A stretch of 64,000 nucleotides of DNA from Paenibacillus gyeongsangnamensis (GTDB taxonomy: Bacteria > Bacillota > Bacilli > Paenibacillales > NBRC-103111), in contig NZ_JAQAGZ010000028.1 in NCBI RefSeq assembly GCF_027533625.1, forward strand, positions 1 to 64,000, in the 5' to 3' direction. Made by a program: the position numbers and the translations under genes. This document shows positions 34,210 to 44,300 of this stretch, piece after piece. The notes below the pieces were generated by a model that was not told the origin of the DNA, did not search any database, and was given only the letters and a program-made list of their open reading frames with translations. Each line of letters opens with the position of its first letter. Positions within the stretch are counted from its first letter, which is position 1.

Positions 34210-35376
34210 ATGCCATTTTATCATCGCATGGGGGCAGTCCCGCCGAAGAGACATACGCAATTTCGTCGGCCGGACGCCTCGTTGTACCGTGAACAGGTGA
34301 TGGGGACGAAGGGCTTTTCGGGAATTCAATCGATTCTATACCATCACCATGCGCCTGCCGAGTTAGTGAAAGTGCAATTGTTGTCTGCGTGCAGACCTCA
34401 GTATGAAGAGCAAGGAGCGCTCCGGCACCGGCATTTCCGCACCAACGGATTCAGTCAAACGGGCGATGCCGTCGCCGGCAGGCAATATATTCTCGGCAAC
34501 GACGATGTGTTGATCGGTATCGTGAATCCGACGGAAGCGATGGACTACTATTATCGTAACGGAGACGGTGACGAACTGATGTTCGTTCATGATGGGTCCG
34601 GCAAAGTGGAAACGATGTACGGCACCTTATTTTATCGTCCCGGCGATTATATCCTGCTGCCGATCGGTACGATTTATCGGGTATTGCCGGATCCCGGCAA
34701 ATCCAAGTTTCTCGTAGTGGAAACGAACAGCTGGATTACAACACCGAAGCGTTACCGCAACGAGCATGGCCAGTTGTTGGAACATAGCCCGTACTGCGAA
34801 CGGGATATCCGCGTTCCGGACAACTTGGAAACGATTACGGAGAAAGGCGAGTTTGAGGTCCGCACCAAAAAAGGCGGATATCTTCATTCCCATGTCCTTG
34901 CCCATCATCCGCTGGATGTGGTGGGTTGGGACGGTTATTTGTATCCGTGGATTTTGAATATTCATGATTTCGAGCCTATTACGGGACGCATCCATATGCC
35001 GCCGCCGATTCATCAGACCTTTGAAGGAAACCATTTTGTCATCTGTTCGTTCTGCCCCAGGCTATACGATTATCACCCGCAGTCCATCCCCGCGCCGTAT
35101 TTTCACAGCAATGTCGACAGCGATGAAGTGTTGTACTACGTTAGAGGGAATTTCGGCAGCCGCAAAGGGATTGAAGAAGGCTCGATAACGCTGCACCCCT
35201 CGGGCATCCCGCACGGCCCGCATCCCGGCAAAGCGGAAGAGAGCATCGGCAAAAAGGAAACGAATGAATTGGCCGTTATGATCGATACATTCCGTCCACT
35301 GCAAGTCGTGTCGCAAGCTCAGGGAATGGAGGATAAGGATTACGTATACAGCTGGGTTCCACGATCAGAGGCGTAA
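34210..35376 (+). CDS. hmgA: Homogentisate 1,2-dioxygenase
   Basis: A 388-residue cupin-fold ring-cleaving dioxygenase that opens homogentisate to maleylacetoacetate with Fe(II) and O2. Recognisable are FVHDGSGKVETMYG and PGDYILLPIGTIYRV of the N-terminal barrel. The iron site is in PAPYFHSNVDSDEVLYYVRG (His, Glu) and LHPSGIPHGPHPGK (His). The length is shorter than proteobacterial HmgA (about 430) as usual for the Gram-positive form. ATG 34210 follows GAGAGGGGGAGC. Last gene of the operon; a 10-bp hairpin (35401-35431) follows. Confidence 0.93.
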   Translation: MPFYHRMGAVPPKRHTQFRRPDASLYREQVMGTKGFSGIQSILYHHHAPAELVKVQLLSACRPQYEEQGALRHRHFRTNGFSQTGDAVAGRQYILGNDDVLIGIVNPTEAMDYYYRNGDGDELMFVHDGSGKVETMYGTLFYRPGDYILLPIGTIYRVLPDPGKSKFLVVETNSWITTPKRYRNEHGQLLEHSPYCERDIRVPDNLETITEKGEFEVRTKKGGYLHSHVLAHHPLDVVGWDGYLYPWILNIHDFEPITGRIHMPPPIHQTFEGNHFVICSFCPRLYDYHPQSIPAPYFHSNVDSDEVLYYVRGNFGSRKGIEEGSITLHPSGIPHGPHPGKAEESIGKKETNELAVMIDTFRPLQVVSQAQGMEDKDYVYSWVPRSEA

Positions 35377-35400
35377 AGATTGTAAACGGAGCATCGCGGC

Positions 35401-35431
35401 AGACGGTTTTTACAGGCGCGGAAAACCGTCT
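35401..35431 (+). terminator. Hairpin downstream of hmgA
   Basis: Perfect 10-bp arms AGACGGTTTT (35401-35410) and AAAACCGTCT (35422-35431). No T-tract follows, so terminator function is only likely. Confidence 0.45.
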
Positions 35432-35546
35432 CTGATGAAGGAGAAGCCGATAAGGCGGCGGACGCCGATCCAGGCGGACAGCGTCCGATCCGCTCATGCT
35501 CCTGTACACATTTAAAATGGACAAGCGATAAAAATTGTACAAATAA

Positions 35547-35696
35547 ATTGTCCGAATCGAAGTGAAGGGAAGCGACTCCGCGGTTAACGTGGAGCTGCCG
35601 GGCGATGCCATCCTGAATGCGATCGGCAAGCAAAGCAGCACGGTCATTCAAAACCCTACAACGTTTGAGCAACAAGCAAAAATTCATATTGACTAA
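35547..35696 (+). pseudogene. C-terminal fragment of an unidentified beta-sandwich protein
   Basis: A 49-codon open frame without a start, IVRIEVKGSDSAVNVELPGD then AILNAIGKQSSTVIQNPTTF and a stop at 35696. Alternating hydrophobic strands with VELPGD look like the closing beta-sandwich of a secreted glycosidase or binding protein. It lies in the 380-base gap between hmgA and the LacI gene. No further identification was possible. Confidence 0.35.
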
Positions 35697-35723
35697 TTAG
35701 TTTTACGGGCTTAAAATTTTAGT

Positions 35724-35745
35724 AAAATCGAAACGTTTCGATTTT
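35724..35745. promoter_or_regulatory. Perfect 22-bp palindromic LacI operator
   Basis: Half-site AAAATCGAAAC followed directly by its reverse complement, 12 bases before the LacI start and overlapping its leader. The central CG and symmetric form are typical of LacI-family operators; autoregulation is likely. Related copies lie at 36787-36803 and 36887-36896. Confidence 0.75.
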
Positions 35746-35757
35746 AGGGAGGATACG

Positions 35758-36759
35758 ATGGCAACCATCAAAGATGTGGCAAAATTAGCGGGTGTGGCCG
35801 TTTCAACCGCTTCCTGCGCATTAAATGGCGATAACAAGGTGAAGTCATCCACCCGCTTGAAAGTGTTGGAAGCGGCAAAACGATTAAACTATCAGAAGAA
35901 CGGATTTGCCATGGATTTAAAAAGGAGCAGCACCCAGACGATCGCTGTTATTCTGGAGGGCTTTTCAGGTCCTTATTTCTCCGAATTGTTGAAAGGCGTT
36001 CAAGACATTACTTCGGCCAACCGGTACAGTTTAATTGCCTGCAGTTCACATGGCGATGCCGATTCTACGGCAATCAGGTTTTTAAAGGAGAAGCGGGCTG
36101 ACGGTGTCATTGTTATGGCCTATAATATTAGCGATGAACTATTATTGGAATCGACCAGGGAAGGTTTCCCCATTATCTTGTTAAACAGACATTTGAGAGG
36201 GGATTTCATCTTTAACGTTACGATCGATGACGTTCTAGGCGCCAAGACGGCTACTGATTATTTAATTCAAGCGGGCCACAAGGAGATTGCCTTCATCAGC
36301 GGGCCGGCAAATTCACAAGCCAGTAATCATCGTTATATCGGGTATAAAGAGAGTTTGAAAGCGAATGGATTAAAGGAGCAGCCCAAATGGGTTCTGCCGG
36401 GTAAATTTACGCGTACAAGCGGGTATAAAGCAACGAAGACGCTTATTCTACAGGGAAATTTGCCGACGGCGGTCTTTTACGGTAACGATGAAATGGCGGT
36501 TGGCGGGTTGAAAGCATTCGAAGAAAGCGGGATAAAAGTTCCGGATGATATTTCCATCATTGGATTCGATGATATCGAGTTGGCTGAGTTTACGAATCCG
36601 CCTCTAACGACCATCCGCCAGCCTAAATATGAAATGGGTACATTGGCGGCTCACCTTATGTTTCAGGCTCTGGGAGGAGGCATCGTAACTCAAGATTACA
36701 ACCTGCCGACCGAGCTGATTGAACGCGAATCTTGCCGGACCTTTGGGGACCAACGATAA
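35758..36759 (+). CDS. LacI-family transcriptional regulator
   Basis: A 333-residue LacI/GalR repressor. The N-terminal HTH ATIKDVAKLAGVAVSTASCALNGD and the hinge helix (VLEAAKRLNYQKNGFAMDLK) are followed by the periplasmic-binding-protein fold with IAVILEGFSGPYFSELLKGV, FYGNDEMAVGGLKAFEESG and IIGFDDIELAEFTNPPLTTI. The usual Arg of VSRxLN is Cys (SCALN), a small deviation. It follows AGGGAGG and the 22-bp palindrome. It probably controls itself and the downstream binding-protein gene, whose 220-bp leader carries two further copies of the same motif. Confidence 0.92.
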   Translation: MATIKDVAKLAGVAVSTASCALNGDNKVKSSTRLKVLEAAKRLNYQKNGFAMDLKRSSTQTIAVILEGFSGPYFSELLKGVQDITSANRYSLIACSSHGDADSTAIRFLKEKRADGVIVMAYNISDELLLESTREGFPIILLNRHLRGDFIFNVTIDDVLGAKTATDYLIQAGHKEIAFISGPANSQASNHRYIGYKESLKANGLKEQPKWVLPGKFTRTSGYKATKTLILQGNLPTAVFYGNDEMAVGGLKAFEESGIKVPDDISIIGFDDIELAEFTNPPLTTIRQPKYEMGTLAAHLMFQALGGGIVTQDYNLPTELIERESCRTFGDQR

Positions 36760-36786
36760 GGAATTTTTCATTGCCCCATTCAATAT

Positions 36787-36803
36787 AAAATCGAAACGAT
36801 TCG
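36787..36803. promoter_or_regulatory. LacI operator copy before the binding-protein gene
   Basis: AAAATCGAAACGATTCG differs from the autoregulatory palindrome by one inserted A in the right half. A third partial copy, CGTTTCGATT, lies at 36887-36896. Spaced sites suggest DNA looping. Confidence 0.6.
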
Positions 36804-36832
36804 CACATGGCAGGAGTGCCATTTAAGTTGTT

Positions 36833-36852
36833 TTATGATAGCGCTATCATAA
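36833..36852. promoter_or_regulatory. 20-bp palindrome, possible cre site
   Basis: Perfect palindrome TTATGATAGC and its reverse complement. Its core TGATAGCGCTATCA partly matches the CcpA cre consensus (TGNNANCGNNNNCA). It lies between the two LacI-operator copies. Confidence 0.5.
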
Positions 36853-36981
36853 GCCGTTGTTAGATTTGCTTCGAGAGAAAAAGCTTCGTTTCGATTCAAC
36901 AATGGCAATCTTACATAAAATAAGCGGTTAGTCGTTAGTTCAAGCAAGAAGGAAATCAAATTATGGATTGGGGGAAGTTAT

Positions 36982-38283
36982 GTGTTAAAATTAACGAAAA
37001 CTATGGTTGCCATGTCCCTTATCGTCTTAACCGCTGCTGCCTGCGGAAAGCAGGAAGAGAAAAAACCGGAAGCGGCCGGAAGCAGCGAGCCGGTAAAGAT
37101 TAGAGTGTATCAAAAAATAGCCGGCATTTCGGATCAAGAATTTCAAAGATATTTCGTTGAACCTGTGAAGAAGAAATATCCCAACGTCACCTTGGAAATC
37201 GTGAGAGGCGGAGATAAAGGGAATTCGGAGGAGGAGCTTCTCGCTAGCAATTCATTTCCGGACATCATTTACGGCAGTAATCCGGGGATACCCAGCTTTA
37301 TCACGTTGGGACTTGCGGATGATTTAACCGAAATGGTCAAGAAAAATAATCTGGATCTTAATCAATTCGTACCCAGAGCAATCGAAACGATAAAACAGAA
37401 CGGCAAGAACGGAGAACTGAATGCCCTTCCATTCTCGCAAAACTTTGGCACCTTGATTTACAATAAGGACATTTTCGACAAGTTCGGTGTCCCTTATCCG
37501 AAAGATGGCATGAGTTGGGAAGAAACGATTGAGCTTTCCAAGAAACTGACACGGAATATGGACGGCGTACAATATATCGGTCTGGATCCGTATACAGTGG
37601 ATAAAGTAGGTTCAGGATTGCAGCTGCCTTATGTCGACCCGAAAACGAATAAATCCAGCATTAACAATGAAGGCTGGGCTAAGGTTCTGGGAATGTATAA
37701 ACAACTTTTTGATATTCCCGGTTACATCGATTCCACTAACAATAAGTATCAATACGGAGTGAACGGCTTCTTCAAGGATAGGAATGTAGCCATGCTCGCA
37801 CCTTGGCTTGATACGGTGGTCAGCCAGGCCAATACGATCAAAGATTTCAAGTGGGATTTGGCGCAGCTTCCGAACTTCAAAGAAGCGGTAGGTACAGGAA
37901 GAGAGTTCGATGAGCACGTGGTCATGCTGTCCAAGGTAAGCAAGCAAAAGGACTGGGCATTCAAGGTCATGCAGTTGGTTACGACATCCGAAGAAGTGCA
38001 GACGGATATGACGAAACAGGGAAAAATGAGCGTTCTGAACAAGCCCGAATTGCAGAAATTATTTGCGGCTAATCACGAATCGTTCAAAGATAAAAATATT
38101 GGCGCCATATTTAAATCGAAACCGGGCCTCCCTCATATTCCGACGCTCTACGATCCGATCGTAACATCGAAGCTAAATCAAACCTTGAAGGATTTGGCCA
38201 CAACGAGTAAGGACGTTAACACCGTCTTGAGGGAAACCGAGGAAGCGGCCAACAAAGCGATCGATACAGCTAAAAATAAATAG
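36982..38283 (+). CDS. ABC transporter solute-binding lipoprotein (orphan)
   Basis: A 433-residue extracellular CUT1-type binding protein. The signal peptide ends in the lipobox LTAAAC, so it is anchored by lipidated Cys and faces outside. The body has the family pattern PDIIYGSNPG, NALPFSQNFGTLIYNKDIFD, KFGVPYPKDGMSWEET. It starts with GTG 36982 behind GGGGGAAG. No permease or ATPase gene follows; the next gene is a broken aldo/keto reductase. A clear paralogue is at 44521-45825, also without permeases. The two likely share permeases encoded elsewhere or act as sensors. Confidence 0.92.
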   Translation: MLKLTKTMVAMSLIVLTAAACGKQEEKKPEAAGSSEPVKIRVYQKIAGISDQEFQRYFVEPVKKKYPNVTLEIVRGGDKGNSEEELLASNSFPDIIYGSNPGIPSFITLGLADDLTEMVKKNNLDLNQFVPRAIETIKQNGKNGELNALPFSQNFGTLIYNKDIFDKFGVPYPKDGMSWEETIELSKKLTRNMDGVQYIGLDPYTVDKVGSGLQLPYVDPKTNKSSINNEGWAKVLGMYKQLFDIPGYIDSTNNKYQYGVNGFFKDRNVAMLAPWLDTVVSQANTIKDFKWDLAQLPNFKEAVGTGREFDEHVVMLSKVSKQKDWAFKVMQLVTTSEEVQTDMTKQGKMSVLNKPELQKLFAANHESFKDKNIGAIFKSKPGLPHIPTLYDPIVTSKLNQTLKDLATTSKDVNTVLRETEEAANKAIDTAKNK

Positions 38284-38351
38284 ATTAAAGCTATTATCTA
38301 GAGCATTTCGAATATATAATAAAATATATTGCTTTATAAGGAGAATAAACC

Positions 38352-39265
38352 ATGTCTAGAAGCTTGCAGAAGAGAAGAATTGAAAGAATGAATCAAGAAG
38401 TGACGTTTATTGGTTTCGGCGCTTTGGAAATCGGCCGTGACTGGGGTATCGGTACGGAAGAGGAAAAGAGGCGGCCGTCTGAGGAAGAAGCGGGTCAAGT
38501 TTTAAACGCTGTCCTGGATCTCGGAATAAATCTGATTGATACGGCTAGCGCGTACCACCGCAGCGAAGAACGAATCGGAAAATTTATTTCCGGACACGCG
38601 ATAAGTATGTCTTGGCATCGAAATGCGGTGAGCACAACAATGAACCCAAAACGTACTACGATTTTTCCTATAAAGCGATTAAAGAGTCCATTGACCGCAG
38701 TTTAATGTTGTTGAACACCGATCATATTGATGTGATGCAGATTCATTTTGGGCCGGACCCGCAGAAAGTTTTAGATGACGGGGAAACGGTTGCTGCTATG
38801 AAAGACGCAAAAAAGGAAGGCAAGATACGCTTCCTCGGTGCCTCCATCGACGGCGAGTTGGCTAAACGCTGCATCCTTAGCGATGATTTCGATGTGATGC
38901 AAATGGACTACAGCCTTCTCAATCAAAAAAATAGTGAAAATATCCGACTCGCTAAAGAGAGAGGGATGGGTGTATTTATCCGCGGAGGATTAGCCTATGG
39001 AAGATTAACTCCCCGAGTGAAATTTCTGATGAGCGGAGAATTTCAGGGGAAGGAAACCATCGGAAAGCTGCTTCATTTGGTCAATGATGATGCAGATGCA
39101 TTGACCGTTTTAGCGCTGCAATTTCTCTATCGAAACGAAGGGATCAGCTCTGTTCTGGTGGGGACCAAAAACCTGAATCATTTGAAAGCGAATATTACTA
39201 GTTTGGACCGGCCTTTTGATGACGAGCTAATTGAAAAAGCAACAAATATCATAAAATCACTCTAA
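38352..39265 (+). pseudogene. Aldo/keto reductase, frameshifted
   Basis: An NADPH-dependent reductase of the AKR family split by one missing base. Frame 1 (38352 on) gives FIGFGALEIGRDWGIGTEEE, then LGINLIDTASAYHRSEERIG (catalytic Asp and Tyr) and ends in nonsense after ISGHA. Frame 2 resumes YVLASKCGEHNNEPKTYYDF (catalytic Lys) and IDVMQIHFGPDP (His), and runs intact to 39265. Adding one G at 38600/38601 (GCG ATA to GCG GAT A) restores the consensus. Joined length is about 304. It follows the binding-protein gene and precedes a strong terminator. Genuine mutation or sequence error cannot be told apart here. Confidence 0.87.
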
Positions 39266-39277
39266 AGTTGATTGAAC

Positions 39278-39333
39278 AATGGCCCGCCAGAGGAACACTT
39301 TGATATCAAGGTGCCCCTCTGGCGGGCCATTTT
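39278..39333 (+). terminator. Strong rho-independent terminator
   Basis: 16-bp perfect stem 39278-39293 / 39316-39331 followed by TTTTGTTT. It ends the LacI/binding-protein/AKR unit. Confidence 0.85.
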
Positions 39334-39338
39334 GTTTA

Positions 39339-39440
39339 GTTGATAAGAATTTATAAGTTTTCGTAGCTTATAGCTTCGCATCAACCTTGGTAAACGCGCT
39401 AGTCCTTATAAGACAAGGACGGCGTAGCCGTTTATCCTGG
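39339..39440 (+). repeat. Structured dispersed repeat, copy 1
   Basis: About 102 bases starting GTTGATAAGAATTTATAAG and ending GTAGCCGTTTATCCTGG. The reverse complement of 52699-52802 is the same sequence with about nine substitutions or small indels. Internal self-complementarity (GTCCTTAT/ATAAGGAC-type arm nested within CGTTTAT/ATAAACG arms) suggests a folded RNA or MITE-like unit. There is no coding frame. It lies directly after a terminator. Confidence 0.8.
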
Positions 39441-39463
39441 ATGAAAATTCGGACAGTGCGACT

Positions 39464-40087
39464 TTACTTCTCACTAAAGGCAATTTTTAACCCTATTAGC
39501 CCAAACAACGAGCCTTGAATCATGTTTATTTTATTTGATATTGACGAATTTTTCCGTAAAAAACAACCCACTTTTTCTGAAAAAACACTAATGATAATAA
39601 AAATGAGTATTGCCTGCAGCAAAAAGATAATTCCCAATATAAGCATTTGCAGGGTTACTTTGCCCGTTGAATGATCAACAAATTGAGGCAATAATGCCAG
39701 AAAAAATAAGGATACTTTTGGATTAAGGACGTTCATTAAGATCCCTTTTTTGTACAATGATTTGAGGTTTAATGAACTCATATTATTGATAGTAAGATCA
39801 GATTCTTTCTCACGAAATGACTTCCATGCTAAAAATAACAAATAGGCTGCGCCTAAATACTTTACTATAGCAAAGGCCAATGCCGATTGATAAATGACCG
39901 CTGAAATTCCAAGTGTTGCAGCTGTAATATGTACGATTAGGCCCGAACAAAGCCCAAAAGCCGTTACGATGCCTGCTTTTTTACCTTTTGATATGCTCTG
40001 AGCAAGAACAAACAAATTGTCTGGACCAGGCATCAATGTAAGCAGTAAGGCCACTCCCAAAAAAGAAAAGACAGTTACTAAGTCCAT
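39464..40087 (-). CDS. LysE/RhtB-family amino acid exporter
   Basis: A 207-residue membrane protein of the LysE family with six hydrophobic segments. It has the signature FSFLGVALLLTLMPGPDNLF (MxPGPD) and AGIVTAFGLCSGLIVHITAA in the N-terminal half, and GILMNVLNPKVSLFFLALLP (NPK) in the middle. It exports amino acids or homoserine-like compounds. ATG 40087 suits GGAG ten bases upstream; an in-frame ATG at 40096 overlaps that SD. It stands alone on the minus strand between a terminator/repeat and a LacI gene. Confidence 0.92.
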   Translation of the reverse strand: MDLVTVFSFLGVALLLTLMPGPDNLFVLAQSISKGKKAGIVTAFGLCSGLIVHITAATLGISAVIYQSALAFAIVKYLGAAYLLFLAWKSFREKESDLTINNMSSLNLKSLYKKGILMNVLNPKVSLFFLALLPQFVDHSTGKVTLQMLILGIIFLLQAILIFIIISVFSEKVGCFLRKNSSISNKINMIQGSLFGLIGLKIAFSEK

Positions 40088-40155
40088 ATGAATCATTCTC
40101 CAATGTAAACAATTACTCTTCCTTATGCGGTTGAAAGTGAAGATGGCGTTTAACG

Positions 40156-41193
40156 CTACCCCGATTGCCGCGAGATGAGCCGGAACGACAAGACGATTTT
40201 TTCCGGCGGCATTCCAGGCTTGGACAATCTGTGCTGCAGCGCATCTACCGCACGGTAGCCGAGCACTTCCTTGCCCAGCTCCACGGTCGTTAACGACGGT
40301 TCCGAGTAAGCGGCTCTGTCGATGTTGTCGAATCCGACGACCTTGCTTTGTTCCGGTATCGAAAACCCGGCTTGTTTGAGCTGATTCAACAATTCAACCG
40401 CAATTTGATCATTCGCGCAAATGTAGCTATCGGGAATCGAGCCGGGGGCGAGCGACGAGATTTTACTCTTCAGCATGGGGATCCATCCCCCTTCATAAGG
40501 CAAATCCCACTTATCGAGCGCTACCGCATGCGGCCCCGTCCGATTCTCTTCATCCACTGCAATTCGGCAGCCCCACCATCTCTCCTTAAAGCTGACGGCA
40601 TAATCGTCGGAGCCGACGAAGATAATCGATTTGCTTCCCTCCGCGATTAAACGTCTGCACATCGATTTAGCCGCGTCAAAATTGGAAAAGACAACGCAAT
40701 CCAAGTCGGATAGCGGCTCTTCATGATCAGCCAGCACGACGGGGAGCTCCATTTTTTTGATCGACAGTAAAAAAGAAACCGGCAGACTGCCGATGACAAT
40801 CATCCCGAGACACGATGCGCGGTCCGCATAGGAGGGAAAGGCAAACTCCGGATCTTCGCCGGAATTGGAGATAATCAAATGGTTCCAGCCCAAGGCGCCG
40901 CATCCGTTGACGATTCCAGCCAGCACCTGGTTCCAAAAATAAGGCTCGTCGAGCTTCGAGGAATGGATCCAAACGAAAATAAATGGATTAACTTTGTTAG
41001 GTGTTTTGTTAGTCTCTGTTTGTGGTTTGTGTTTTTTGCTGTTGATTCGATATCCCATCGCCTTTGCCATCTCCAATACTTTGGCCCGGGTTTCTTCACT
41101 GACGCCTTGCTTTCCGGACAAGGCTTGAGACACGGAGTATTTGGAAATTCCCAATCGGTCGGCAATAAGCTGCATCGATATTTTTTTTGACAT
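40156..41193 (-). CDS. LacI-family regulator, divergent from the glycosidase operon
   Basis: A 345-residue LacI/GalR-type repressor. The HTH is SMQLIADRLGISKYSVSQAL; the hinge helix is VLEMAKAMGYRINS. A 20-residue polar Lys/Thr/Asn-rich linker (KKHKPQTETNKTPNK) before the sensor domain is unusual. The sensor has ICANDQIAVELLNQLKQAG and VVGFDNIDRAAYSEPSLTTV. KYSVSQALSG replaces the common VSTVSRALN. The 184-bp gap to the divergent 1040-residue glycosidase contains tandem CTAAC elements (about 41340-41353) that could be operator halves. It likely controls the 41.4-47.3 kb genes. Confidence 0.9.
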   Translation of the reverse strand: MSKKISMQLIADRLGISKYSVSQALSGKQGVSEETRAKVLEMAKAMGYRINSKKHKPQTETNKTPNKVNPFIFVWIHSSKLDEPYFWNQVLAGIVNGCGALGWNHLIISNSGEDPEFAFPSYADRASCLGMIVIGSLPVSFLLSIKKMELPVVLADHEEPLSDLDCVVFSNFDAAKSMCRRLIAEGSKSIIFVGSDDYAVSFKERWWGCRIAVDEENRTGPHAVALDKWDLPYEGGWIPMLKSKISSLAPGSIPDSYICANDQIAVELLNQLKQAGFSIPEQSKVVGFDNIDRAAYSEPSLTTVELGKEVLGYRAVDALQHRLSKPGMPPEKIVLSFRLISRQSG

Positions 41194-41377
41194 GCCTTCA
41201 CCATCTGTCTATAAAATTCCGGATTGCAACAAAGTCAAGTATTAGGGATAGGACTGAAAAAGTCAACTGCCTGCAAGCGAAAATCCGTATTGACGTTTGG
41301 TGGAAAATGGCTTAATTTTTTATTGTGTAGAATAATATTCCTAACAAAACTAACGAACTGGAACGGGGAGTGCTATA

Positions 41378-44300
41378 TTGAGTAAAACGATTGTTTTTTA
41401 TGATGAATCTTTTCCGTACCCGGGTGTGCGCCCGGACCAGGCATCGCTCCATGACTTCAGTGAACATGTGGTCATTGCGGATGCCAAACAATTAGGCAAG
41501 GAGCTGAACGGCCAAAAGTACAGCTGCTTCGTCAATCTCCACGGCCCTTATTTTCCAAAGAACGTATGGAAGGATATACTGGCTTTCTTGAGCAAGGGCG
41601 GCGGATTGGTGCACCTCGGAGGAGCCCCCTTCAAGTTTCCGGTGTACGAGGAGGACGGAACTTGGCTTACGGAGCATGAACAAACCGCCTACCACGGCCA
41701 ATTGGGCATTCACGAAGCGCTGGAGGTTAACAGCGGCCGAATCGAGTCGTTCGCTGCCAATGCGGATATTCCGATATTGCAAGGAAAGGAAGCTTTGTTT
41801 GAAATCAAGCCGACGTACGGGCTTATTCTTCACGTAACCAAAGCAAGCGATCATCCGCATCATATCGGCTCCAGCGGTCCGATGGACACGCATATCTACC
41901 CGCTGCTCAAAGGGATGATGGCTGACGGAAGAGAGTCGGCGGCTCCCGCAGTGTTGATGGAGCATACGAAAGGCTCATTCGCGGGCGGGCGCTGGATGCT
42001 GATCAATCAAGCGGTCGGGGAAACGTTCTGGTCTAACGGAGGCGCCGGAGCGGTCAAGGAATGGGCGGAATATTGCTCCCGCGGGGTAACCGAAATGTGG
42101 TTGAAGCCCAATTACGGATGCTATGAACCGGGGGAAAGCCCTGTTCTTACCATACAGGCGCAAGCGATCGGGCAAGCGAATTCGTCCTCGTGGACGCTGA
42201 TGCTCGAAGTCATCAAGCAATCGCATTTGAATGTGCATACATACCAGTGGGAGGAACGGTTGGAGCTGGAAGCGGGTCCGAATCTGGCGTTCGCGAAGTG
42301 GCGCGTTCCGCTTACGGTCGAGCCCGGATTTTATTCGGTGACGTGTAAAGCGCTATCCGATACGGGGGAAGTACGCATTCTGCGGCAAGCCTTTTGGGGC
42401 TTTGATGCAGAGTTGCTGCAGCAAGGGATGCCTCTCTCGTGCGACCGGGATTATTTTTGGAAAGATGGGAAACCGCTCCCAATCGTCGGTATGACCTATA
42501 TGACGTCGGATGTAGCCCGAAAATATTTGTTCCTGCCCAATCCATCGGTTTGGGACCGGGACATGGCGCAAATGAAGCGGGCCGGCGTCAACCTGATTCG
42601 AACGGGGATTTGGTCGACCTGGCGTCAGATTATGTTCGTGGACGGCCACCCGTCGGAAGAGGTGCTGCGGGCGATCGACGCTTTCGTATTAACGGCCCGG
42701 CGGCACGACATGGAAGTCACGTTTAATTTCTTTGCTTTTACGCCCGAAGCGTGGGAAGGCGACAATCCGTATCTGGACCCGAGAAGCGTGGAAGCACAGA
42801 AAAGGCTCATCGCGGCTGTCGTTGCACGGCATGCCCGGACGGCCAATGTCCAGTGGGATCTGATCAACGAACCGTCGATGTTCGATCCGAAGCGTCCTTT
42901 CCAGGGGCCGCGCTCCGCAAAGGATTCTTTCGAAATCCAGGCCTTCATCGAGTGGGTGAAAGAAAGGCACGGCTCCATCCGAACGCTGCAGGAGCGGTGG
43001 AATATGACGCCGGCTCAGCTCCCCGACTTCTCGGCCGTCAGGCCGCCCGAGCCGGGGGATATCAACTTTGACGTTCAAGATATGTCCAAGGCCAAGAAAG
43101 GCGTCCGGTGGCTGGACTATACGCTTTTCACTATGGAGATGCACAACCGCTGGGCGCGTGAGCTTGCGTCCGTTATCAAATCGATCAATCCGAGCCAGCT
43201 CGTAACCGTAGGCCAGGACGAGGGGCTGGCGGGACAGCGGCCGTCGCCGTTTTTCTACGCCGAAGCCGTAGATTACACGACCGTGCATTCCTGGTGGAAG
43301 ATGGATGAGCTCGTATGGGACGGCGTATTCGCCAAGGATACGATGAAGCCGAATCTCGTGCAGGAAACCGGCATCATGTATGTGGAGACGCCGGATGGAA
43401 GGGCGAAGAGGTCTGAAGAAGAGCTGCGCAATATTTTGGAGCGCAAATATGCCTATGCGTTCTCAACCGGGGGAGCCGGAGCGGTTCAATGGATTTGGAA
43501 CACGAACTTCTACATGGATAACGTGAACGAATCGAATATCGGGGCGCTGCGCGCGGATGGGACGGAGAAGCCGGAGGCGGACGTGACCTACGATTTCGGC
43601 CGGTTCATAGGGCGCATCCAGGAGCTGTTCGTAGACCGCAAGCTTGAAGACATTGCCGTCGTATTCCCTTATTCCAACGATTTCTCGAACCGGAAGCTTG
43701 CCTTTGACGCCACAAGCCGGCTGTGCAGAGTGCTCCATTACGAAATGAACGTTCCGTTCCGCGGAATTGGCGAGTATCACTTGCAATCGCTGCAGCAGCA
43801 TGCGCCGAGGCTGATTATTGTTCCAAGCGCGCACAATGTTTCAGACGCCGCCATGCAGCAGCTGATCTCGCATATCGAAAGCCGCGGAGGCGTGCTTGTG
43901 GTTACCGGTCCCGTAAGCATCGATGAATATTGGCGTTATAACCCGCGCCTTACGTCCTTGGTAGGGGATACGAAGCTGGGCAACATCGTGCGCGAAGAAA
44001 TCATGGAGCTGAACGGCAAGAAATACCCGGTTTCCTTCGGCGGACGAAGAATCGCAGAATTGACCAAGGAGTCGGAAAGGGGCTCTAGCGACGATGCAGC
44101 GGTCCGGGAATACACGATTGGTAAAGGGCGGTTCATATGGTGCCCTCTGCCTCTTGAGCTGAACCTGCGCTCCGAACCGATCCATGCGCTTTATCGATAC
44201 GTTATGTCTCTGGCGGGAGTTGAAATCGAGCTCGATTGGAAGCAGGGCGGAGACATGCCGGGCATTTACGGAAGGAAGCTGCAATTCAAGGAAGGAGCAC

